Part shown: positions 34,194 through 39,963 of the stretch, one piece after another
Position numbering within the stretch: position 1 is the first letter of the stretch
How the letters are laid out: each line of letters begins with the position of its first letter
From: Halioglobus sp.
GTDB lineage: Bacteria; Pseudomonadota; Gammaproteobacteria; Pseudomonadales; Halieaceae
Assembly (NCBI GenBank): GCA_002699145.1
Contig: PABK01000005.1
Span: 1-39,963, forward strand
DNA: 39,963 bases
Reading direction: 5' to 3'
Notes under the pieces: model-generated
What the model was told of the DNA's origin: nothing
Seen by the model: the letters and a program-made list of their open reading frames with translations, nothing else
Database searches by the model: none
Position numbers and translations under genes: made by a program

Positions 34194-34804
34194 TGGCAAT
34201 GTATAACGAACTGTTGTGGATATTCGCCCAACTCCCCGACGATTACATCGTGCTTGATACCGAGACCACCGGACTCCCTGATGAAAACGGACTGCCGGAT
34301 ATCGTGACGCTTGGGATCACGGTTGTGAGGAATCGAGAGATAGCGGAATCCGTAGAGTTCAAAACACGACCGAAAAAACGAATCTCAGAAGAAGCGCAGT
34401 CGATACATGGTATTACTAACGAGCAAGCTGCCGAATTTAAATCCTTTGATTCCCAGTGGAGCCATATAGCCGAATACCTGAAGGATCAGCTCATTGTCAT
34501 TCACAACGCCAGTTTCGACTGGCCTATCCTGCGGGATCACGTCGTCCGATACAACTTAACCACGCCGTCAATAAAAGGTGTATTTTGTAGTCAGAAAGCC
34601 GCAACTCCCTGGGCGCAGGCAATGGATCTCCCGTGCAGCCACAGAGGACCGTCGGTAGATACGTTGACGAAGTCTCTGGGCGTTGAGAATCTCAGAGCTA
34701 AAAAGGATGGGGTGCATGGAGCGGAAATTGACAGTCAGCAAGCTGCGCAGATCCTAGAGGTTATGCGAAGTTTGGAAAAGTCCGATACGGTTGGGTCCAA
34801 TTAA
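34193..34804 (+). CDS. DnaQ-like 3'-5' exonuclease (DEDDh)
   Basis: A 203-residue exonuclease of the DnaQ superfamily. The three Exo motifs are D22-T-E24-TTG, HNASFDWPIL (D109) and H175-GAEID180, a complete DEDDh active site like that of DNA polymerase III epsilon. No polymerase or other domain is attached. The ATG at 34193 overlaps the RES toxin stop, so it is part of the toxin-antitoxin operon. The base composition is less GC rich than the chromosome. It may degrade foreign DNA or RNA; a direct tie to the toxin or to Qat is inference from layout. Confidence 0.85.
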   Translation: MAMYNELLWIFAQLPDDYIVLDTETTGLPDENGLPDIVTLGITVVRNREIAESVEFKTRPKKRISEEAQSIHGITNEQAAEFKSFDSQWSHIAEYLKDQLIVIHNASFDWPILRDHVVRYNLTTPSIKGVFCSQKAATPWAQAMDLPCSHRGPSVDTLTKSLGVENLRAKKDGVHGAEIDSQQAAQILEVMRSLEKSDTVGSN

Positions 34805-34821
34805 CTGACGATGGCTTTGAG

Positions 34822-34837
34822 GGATAAAACTTTATCC
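34822..34837. promoter_or_regulatory. Palindrome before qatA
   Basis: GGATAAA-AC-TTTATCC is a perfect 7-bp inverted repeat with a 2-nt centre, 22 bp before the qatA ATG. It fits a dimer-binding operator better than a terminator, as no T-tract follows. No clear -35/-10 pair is seen. Confidence 0.4.
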
Positions 34838-34859
34838 AGGTTTCTAGTGTATTCGTCTA

Positions 34860-36704
34860 ATGACACAATTTACGAGACGAGACTTCGAAAGTTTAGTCAC
34901 CGGAAAGGGGAAGTTAGCTTTGTGGAGTGATAAAGAATCAGATAAAGATTATCTGAATTTTGGTGAAGTATCGCAGATAACGGTCGACATACTGACTTCT
35001 ACAGGTATGTTGCCTGTTTCCATTGGTGTGTTTGGCAATTGGGGTGCCGGTAAGTCTTCACTACTGAAGCTAATCGAACAGCGCCTTGAGGCAGATGAGA
35101 AAGACTGGATTACCATCAACTTCGACGCTTGGTTGTATCAAGGCTACGATGATGCCCGAGCCTCTCTTCTGGAAGTGATTGCGACGGCGTTAACCCAAGC
35201 TGCAGATGGGGATGAAGGCCTGTCCAAAAAGGCGAAGAAGCTTCTGGCTCGGGTCGACGGATTTCGGGCAATGGGGTTTATGGCTGAAGGCGCCGCCTTA
35301 CTCGCCGGTATCCCCACCGGTGGACTCCTAGCCCGCAGTGTTAGTGTCTTGGGCAATGCGACTGACGGCATCCAGGATCAGGGAGAATATCAAAACTTAG
35401 GTAAGACCGCCAAAGAGGCCAAGGAACAGGTTGGTGGCCTGTTGAAGCCAGAGACGAAGAAGAGCCCGCCCCAGCAGATTGATGCATTCAGGAAAGAATA
35501 CGGAGAGATTCTGGAAGAGCTAGGCAAGCCTCTGGTGGTGGTTATCGACAACCTTGATCGCTGCCTTCCTGCCAACGCTATCCATACGCTCGAGGCCATT
35601 CGGTTGTTTCTGTTTTTGACGAATACAGCGTTCATCATCGCGGCCGACGAAGAAATGATACGCTCATCGGTGGCTGACTATTTCAAAGGCGCTTCTGACC
35701 GCCATCAGATCGACTACCTGGATAAGCTGATTCAGGTACCCATCCGCGTGCCCAAAGCCGGCGTGCGGGAAATCCGCTCCTATCTTTTCATGTTGTATGC
35801 CATCGACCACGGCTTGCCCCCAGATAGGCTCGAAGTGCTCCGGGAAGGCCTGGAAAAGGCCCTACAGCAGTCTTGGAAGGAGGATCCAATCACTCGGCAG
35901 GACGTTCTGGTTCTGACTGGTGAGCCAGAGGGGGGCGCCCTAGCGAGGGCGTTTGCCCGGGCCGACCGCATTTCACCAGTTCTGGCAAACTCCCCTATCA
36001 TCCACGGTAACCCCCGGATCGTGAAACGACTGTTAAATGTCGTGAAAATGCGCTCGCAGATTGCGCGGCGCCGCTCAATGCCTCTGGACGAGGCAGTGAT
36101 CACCAAGCTGGTGATATTTGAGCGATGTGTTGGTGTGACGGCAACGGCTGACTTCTACCGCCTTGTGGACGCCGAACAGGGGGTGCCCACGCTTCTCAAG
36201 CAGCTGGAGGAAGGGGGTGGCCAGATACCCGATGATGCCCCCAAGACATGGACGGACAACCCGACCACCAAATCTTTCATCAGCGAGTGGGCTCAACTCG
36301 AACCTCGGCTTAGCGGGGTCGATCTAAGGGCCGCGATTTACCTGTCTCGGGAAACCATGCCGATTGGCGCTTACGTTGTGGGTTTGTCCCCTGTAGGGCG
36401 GGAAGTGCTGGATGTGCTAGTGAGCACTAAGAACACCAGTTCACCGACAGCTGAAAAGCTGCTTGATACCCTACCGTTGGAAGAGCAGATCCCGGTGATG
36501 GAGGGCGTTATCAGCCACCTGAGGCAGGTCTCAGATTGGTCTCGCAGGCCCAAAGGATTGGCAGGGGCATGCTTGTTGGCCCGCCACTCAACCGGCGCAG
36601 CCAAGATTCTGGTTAGATATTTGCAGGAGCTGGAGCTGGGGGGTAAGCCGCCAGCGTGGATGACCGCACTGTTAAAAGAAGAGCAATGGTATAAGGACGA
36701 CTAA
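34860..36704 (+). CDS. qatA: QatA, KAP-family P-loop NTPase
   Basis: A 614-residue KAP-family ATPase, the first protein of the Qat anti-phage system. Walker A is GNWGAGKSS (residues 59-67) and Walker B is VVVIDNLD (226-233). A moderately hydrophobic stretch at about 137-165 lies between them, typical of KAP proteins. The C-terminal half is helical. The start ATG at 34860 has no clear ribosome binding site, so the frame start is less certain, but MTQFTRRDFESLV is a plausible N-terminus. The stop overlaps qatB as TAATG. Confidence 0.9.
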   Translation: MTQFTRRDFESLVTGKGKLALWSDKESDKDYLNFGEVSQITVDILTSTGMLPVSIGVFGNWGAGKSSLLKLIEQRLEADEKDWITINFDAWLYQGYDDARASLLEVIATALTQAADGDEGLSKKAKKLLARVDGFRAMGFMAEGAALLAGIPTGGLLARSVSVLGNATDGIQDQGEYQNLGKTAKEAKEQVGGLLKPETKKSPPQQIDAFRKEYGEILEELGKPLVVVIDNLDRCLPANAIHTLEAIRLFLFLTNTAFIIAADEEMIRSSVADYFKGASDRHQIDYLDKLIQVPIRVPKAGVREIRSYLFMLYAIDHGLPPDRLEVLREGLEKALQQSWKEDPITRQDVLVLTGEPEGGALARAFARADRISPVLANSPIIHGNPRIVKRLLNVVKMRSQIARRRSMPLDEAVITKLVIFERCVGVTATADFYRLVDAEQGVPTLLKQLEEGGGQIPDDAPKTWTDNPTTKSFISEWAQLEPRLSGVDLRAAIYLSRETMPIGAYVVGLSPVGREVLDVLVSTKNTSSPTAEKLLDTLPLEEQIPVMEGVISHLRQVSDWSRRPKGLAGACLLARHSTGAAKILVRYLQELELGGKPPAWMTALLKEEQWYKDD

Positions 36705-37456
36705 TGGGGACTTCACAATCTAGTACCGGCCCAGGGGGCGGTTCACCACTGGTGCCGCCATGGGCGGATGACCAGCCACAGCAACCTTTACTTTCTCCAC
36801 AAACTCGTAGATTTGCTCCGTTTCGAGAATCCTTGGGCAGAGCTGTGTCAAGCGGCGACCGAGGAGAGTTAAAGAGGGCTGTCGGCCACTACGCTCGTAA
36901 ATCTAGTGGCGGGGGTGGTAGCGCGGCCAGGCGGATGGGCAGTGTCACCCAAGCTGGCGCTGGCCTCTTTGGTGTGTTGTCGGGGGTACCTGCTGGCCCG
37001 GGAGAGGCCAGTGTAGACCTTGCCAGTCTGGCCGGCCTCCCTTGCGAGTTGGCGATTTCTGCTATTACCCAGGCGCTGACCACTGAAGATGGGGATTCGG
37101 ACAAGATACGTGTGGCGATGAATCATGCATTGGTGGACGCATTGGACGGTGTGGACACCTTTGACCCCCAATGCATCACTGACGATGTGATTGTCGACAC
37201 CATGATCGGGTATCTGACCGAAAGTATTTTCCTGCAGATGGTGATGGACTCCGGCAAGGCCTGGAACAAGGCAGATACCCCTGCGCTGGCAATACGCGCC
37301 GAAACGGAACTGCGTGAGTTGATCAAGGTTGTGGTCGACAAACATATGGCACCCAAACTTGCTGGCAATGTTCGGGCATTTACACGGCAGCAAATGGCTC
37401 AGGTCGAACGTCAGGCCATCATCGATGCATGGACGGAATGGGAGGCCTACCGGTGA
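36704..37456 (+). CDS. qatB: QatB
   Basis: A 250-residue protein that matches the QatB member of the Qat system in order and in its N-terminus MGTSQSSTGPGGGSPLVPPW, plus PFRESLGRAVSSGDRGELKRAVGHYARKS. It has no enzyme motif. The N-terminal 35 residues are rich in Gly, Ser and Pro and look flexible, and residue 2 is Gly. The rest is a helical domain. Start and stop overlap qatA and qatC. It is thought to work with QatC; the partnership is inferred from the neighbours. Confidence 0.88.
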   Translation: MGTSQSSTGPGGGSPLVPPWADDQPQQPLLSPQTRRFAPFRESLGRAVSSGDRGELKRAVGHYARKSSGGGGSAARRMGSVTQAGAGLFGVLSGVPAGPGEASVDLASLAGLPCELAISAITQALTTEDGDSDKIRVAMNHALVDALDGVDTFDPQCITDDVIVDTMIGYLTESIFLQMVMDSGKAWNKADTPALAIRAETELRELIKVVVDKHMAPKLAGNVRAFTRQQMAQVERQAIIDAWTEWEAYR

Positions 37457-38757
37457 CACAATTAGTATTTCACCACAATCATCAGCTACTGCCCCCGGCC
37501 AGTGATGTTTTGTTGCCTGTGCAACTGTATGGGCTAAGCGGGCAGGGTCGTGGTGACATTTCCGTAATCGGGAATCCGGTCATCGAAAAGGTTAAGCGGT
37601 TGGGGGTACGAATTCCCACACAAGTTATGGATTTCCTGACTATAGCGCTTGCAGTGACGGCAGCGGACACCTTTGTTCGCAGGGCAGACGCGGAAGATGG
37701 GTGGACTCGGCAGTTTTCCCTTCGGCTGCCGCTTCATGAGCCTGCACGTTGGCAACCACTAAAGAAGGATTTAGATCGAGCCTTGCACTTCCTTAGCGGT
37801 GACATGTGGGATGTTGCTTTCCAGGAAGGTGGATACCCTCCCCCGGTACCATATCGCCGACGAGACCGGTTCCAACTGGTTCAGCTCAGAGGGCTTGATT
37901 GTGTGAGCCTTTTCTCTGGCGGACTGGATTCAGCCATTGGGGCGATCGATCTGCTTGCACAAGGGCGGACTCCACTATTGGTAAGTCATGCCTATAAGGG
38001 CGATAAAACGCATCAGGACCGGATCGCCGAAGCGCTTGAGGGGCGATTTTCACGCTTTGAGGTCAACGCGGATCCCCACCTCTATACAGGCGAAACAGAT
38101 ATCACCATGCGAACACGAAGCCTGAACTTTCTCGCGTTTGCTGCTGTCGGTGCCTGTGCTGTACAGGCAGTTTCGCAGCAACAGACGGTTGACCTATTTG
38201 TTCCTGAGAATGGCTTTATCTCGCTAAACGCGCCATTGACGCCGCGGCGAATTGGCACATTGAGTACTCGCACCACTCACCCACATTTTATTGAAAGCAT
38301 CCAAAACCTCTTTGGGGCGGTGGGTATCCCCTGCCGAATTGTCAATCCTTACCAGTTCGAGACGAAAGGTCAAATGGCCACTAAATGCCAAAACAGACAG
38401 TTGTTGGCAGATATCGTGGATAGTACGGTGTCATGCAGTCATTGGAAACGGTCGAATCAGCAGTGCGGGATCTGCGTGCCTTGTATCATTCGTCGAGCTG
38501 CGCTTTATGTAGGCGGGATTGGTGAGGACACTGAGTACACATTCGGCGCTGTAGCTGACGTTCTGAATGAGACCGACCGCAGGGATGACCTCCTAGCGCT
38601 GTCCATTGCTGTCAAACAAAAAGCAACTCGAAAACCAGGGCCATGGATTGCGGACAGTGGACCACTTCCTCCGGCGAAGTTCGAAAACTTTCAGAAAGTC
38701 TTTTTAGATGGACTAGTCGAAGTTGAAGCCTTCTTGAGAGCTGAGGGCGGACTGTGA
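37453..38757 (+). CDS. qatC: QatC, QueC-like enzyme
   Basis: A 434-residue QueC-like protein. The PP-loop SGGLDS is at residues 155-160 and the four-cysteine zinc motif at C328, C338, C341 and C344 (CGICVPC). QueC makes 7-cyano-7-deazaguanine; in defence systems the QueC-like proteins are proposed to modify another molecule. The N-terminal 150 residues have no counterpart in QueC. The GTG at 37453 overlaps the qatB stop and has GGGAGG upstream; an in-frame ATG at 37429 lies inside qatB. The C-terminal end overlaps qatD. Confidence 0.9.
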   Translation: MTQLVFHHNHQLLPPASDVLLPVQLYGLSGQGRGDISVIGNPVIEKVKRLGVRIPTQVMDFLTIALAVTAADTFVRRADAEDGWTRQFSLRLPLHEPARWQPLKKDLDRALHFLSGDMWDVAFQEGGYPPPVPYRRRDRFQLVQLRGLDCVSLFSGGLDSAIGAIDLLAQGRTPLLVSHAYKGDKTHQDRIAEALEGRFSRFEVNADPHLYTGETDITMRTRSLNFLAFAAVGACAVQAVSQQQTVDLFVPENGFISLNAPLTPRRIGTLSTRTTHPHFIESIQNLFGAVGIPCRIVNPYQFETKGQMATKCQNRQLLADIVDSTVSCSHWKRSNQQCGICVPCIIRRAALYVGGIGEDTEYTFGAVADVLNETDRRDDLLALSIAVKQKATRKPGPWIADSGPLPPAKFENFQKVFLDGLVEVEAFLRAEGGL

Positions 38758-39488
38758 GCCCTGTGAGTATCGATATGCATTGCCACCTCGATCTGTATCC
38801 CGAACCGATAAAGGTGGCGGCAGAATGCAAGGCGAGAGGCACTTATGTGTTATCGGTGACAACAACTCCTAAGGCATGGGATGGGACATGTAAGCTTGCT
38901 GAGGGAAGTCAGCGGATCCGTACTGCGTTAGGGCTACACCCCCAACTCGCCCACCAAAGATCAAATGAATTAGAGCTATTCGATGCCCTGCTGCCAGGCG
39001 CTAAGTATGTTGGAGAGATCGGGCTCGATGGAGGAAAAGACTTTAAAGAACACTGGGAAGTTCAGCTGATGGTATTTCGCCACATACTTGGCAGCGTGAA
39101 TCGAGCTGGCGGGCGTATAATGTCAATACACAGTCGCGCCAGTGCAGAAGCTATCTTAGATGAGCTTGAGAGTATCGATAGTATTCCCATTCTGCATTGG
39201 TTTACTGGAACAAAAACGCAGTTAAAGCGAGCAATTGACCTTGGGTGTTGGTTCTCCGTTGGGCCCGCAATGCTAAATACCAAAAATGGAGCTGAACTAG
39301 CGCTGAATATCCCCAAAGATAGGTTGCTAACTGAGACAGATGGTCCATTTGCGAGGCACAGGCGCGAGCCACTGCAGCCATGGGATAGTGAAATTGCTGT
39401 TAATCAACTTGCAGATTTATGGAATTGTCCAGTGTCCGATACAACTCATATATTAAAGAATAACTTTCGATCACTTCTGATCAGCTAA
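38754..39488 (+). CDS. qatD: QatD, TatD-like metal-dependent nuclease
   Basis: A 244-residue TatD-family hydrolase, the last Qat gene. The metal ligands are present: H9-x-H11 (DMHCHLD), E88 (GEIGLDG), H126 (SIHSR), H148 (ILHWFTG) and D196 (TETDGPF). TatD proteins are Mg-dependent DNases or deoxyribonucleases. The start is a GTG at 38754 overlapping the qatC stop, and the protein has no ribosome binding site of its own. The gene is a little shorter than housekeeping TatD. The gap of about 140 bp that follows has no gene. Confidence 0.9.
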   Translation: MSPVSIDMHCHLDLYPEPIKVAAECKARGTYVLSVTTTPKAWDGTCKLAEGSQRIRTALGLHPQLAHQRSNELELFDALLPGAKYVGEIGLDGGKDFKEHWEVQLMVFRHILGSVNRAGGRIMSIHSRASAEAILDELESIDSIPILHWFTGTKTQLKRAIDLGCWFSVGPAMLNTKNGAELALNIPKDRLLTETDGPFARHRREPLQPWDSEIAVNQLADLWNCPVSDTTHILKNNFRSLLIS

Positions 39489-39628
39489 CCGACGCTCCAT
39501 CACTGGACCTAAAGAAATACAGAAAGAAACTTCAAAAAACCGCCCCACCAACCGAATAGATTTCCCATCGTCCATCCCGATTAATATCCGCATTATGCCC
39601 CGTAGCAATACACGGGAGCAGCAGTGCC

Positions 39629-39901
39629 ATGAAACGCCAATTCTGGCCATCGACATTTCTAATTCTAGGCTTGTCCGTCGCGCCGGCAGCGTTTGCCGAT
39701 GTCGACGCCGAGCGCGAGGCTTTGGCGAAAATCATTCATGAACTCAATGCCCTCGAGCCGCTGATCAAGCAGGCGGAGGCTAATGCTGTTGAAGATGCCC
39801 GTATCCGATTTCGCTATGACTGGCTGCGTCAGGACCTGAAGCAGATCAAGGACGGCATCCAGTCGCACATTGTTGATTTGCACCGAAAATTGACCCACTA
39901 A
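39629..39901 (+). CDS. RAQPRD-family ICE protein, truncated at its 3' end
   Basis: A 90-residue protein with a signal peptide (residues 1-23) and the RAQPRD-family helix EREALAKIIHELNALEPLIKQAEANAVEDARIRFRYDWLRQDLKQIKDGIQSHI. This family (TIGR01690) opens the next conjugation gene block in this ICE class, so it marks the far edge of the cargo. GGGAGCAG precedes the ATG at 39629. The last nine residues (VDLHRKLTH) come from what looks like the end of an IS21-like element, so the normal C-terminus of about 10-20 residues is missing. The protein may still be exported. Confidence 0.75.
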   Translation: MKRQFWPSTFLILGLSVAPAAFADVDAEREALAKIIHELNALEPLIKQAEANAVEDARIRFRYDWLRQDLKQIKDGIQSHIVDLHRKLTH

Positions 39902-39963
39902 CCCCCCAGATTTGCATCGAATTTTGACCCACGTATAACCCCTCCCTGCACAAATAATGAGCA
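39871..39963. mobile_element. End of a probable IS21-like insertion sequence
   Basis: Two 24-bp direct repeats (39875-39898 and 39909-39932; GATTTGCAYCGA and TTGACCCAC are shared, with four mismatches) are 34 bp apart, right at the point where the RAQPRD sequence changes. A TG at 39871 would be the terminal base pair. Multiple terminal repeats of this type are typical of IS21-family ends. The transposase genes are outside the window. Confidence 0.55.

Larger units (their letters stand above)
15429..39963. mobile_element. Left part of a PFGI-1/SPI-7-class ICE
   Basis: Starts at tRNA-Ser with integrase and excisionase. It continues with ICE replication/maintenance families (TIGR03764-type ParB, DUF2857, STY4528, PFL_4669, DUF3577, RadC) and conjugation families (PilL N-terminal, TIGR03759, transglycosylase, TIGR03765, TraD, TIGR03747, RAQPRD). 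A Qat/toxin-antitoxin cargo lies at 33030-39628. The right end, relaxase and most type IV secretion genes lie beyond the window. Confidence 0.9.

Noticed and set aside
38754-39488. QatD as a housekeeping TatD
   Set aside because: It overlaps qatC and completes the four-gene Qat order, and lies within ICE cargo, so a defence role is more likely.

Overview
The window comes from a high-GC gammaproteobacterium. The strongest sign is the order alaS, lysC, csrA, tRNA-Ser(GCT), which is conserved in many Gammaproteobacteria, together with greB, a Trm112/YcaR-like protein and a HIT protein. I cannot place the family or genus. Positions 1 to about 15428 are ordinary chromosome. Positions 15429 to the window end are the left part of an integrative and conjugative element (ICE) of the PFGI-1/SPI-7 type inserted at the 3' end of tRNA-Ser. 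Its right end lies outside the window.

Chromosomal part: a uracil-DNA-glycosylase-superfamily protein, two SxxK serine hydrolases (one a lipoprotein), a large lipoprotein with an alpha/beta-hydrolase nucleophile elbow, a TonB-dependent receptor, greB, an M23 peptidase, a Trm112-like protein, a HIT protein, alaS, lysC and csrA. Two near-identical promoter/Fur-box units lie at 4452-4480 and 4721-4749. The second drives the TonB receptor. The first has no ORF after it, only a structured stretch ending in a perfect intrinsic terminator, so it looks like an iron-regulated small RNA. Palindromic dRS3/REP-like repeats (GTCATYCCCGCG...CGGGRATCCAG) lie at 5-106, 2060-2186 and 13224-13487.

ICE part: the tyrosine integrase gene points at the tRNA and its frame runs through the tRNA antisense strand. 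It is preceded by an excisionase, a CI-like S24 repressor and a divergent YdaS/Cro-like regulator, a phage-style switch with repeated TTAGC/GCTAA half-sites. Next come replication and maintenance genes (ParB family, DUF2857, STY4528 family, PFL_4669 family, a small unknown, a StbA/ParM-like actin ATPase, a DUF3577/STY4534 protein, a RadC-type JAMM protein, a DUF6573-like protein). A hairpin-rich 840-bp non-coding stretch and a second tyrosine-recombinase-like gene follow. Conjugation genes begin at 27502: PilL N-terminal-like protein, a small membrane protein, TIGR03759, lytic transglycosylase, TIGR03765, TraD coupling ATPase and TIGR03747.

Cargo: between TIGR03747 and the next conjugation gene (RAQPRD family) sits about 6.6 kb of defence genes: a Xre/RES toxin-antitoxin pair with two perfect palindromic operators, a DnaQ-like exonuclease whose start overlaps the toxin stop codon, and a complete QatABCD anti-phage system (KAP ATPase, QatB, QueC-like QatC, TatD-like QatD). 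The RAQPRD gene at the window end appears cut short by the end of an IS21-like insertion sequence. The main points to follow up are the Qat/RES/exonuclease island, the candidate Fur-regulated sRNA, the structured non-coding block at 25683-25995 and the repressor operator set.
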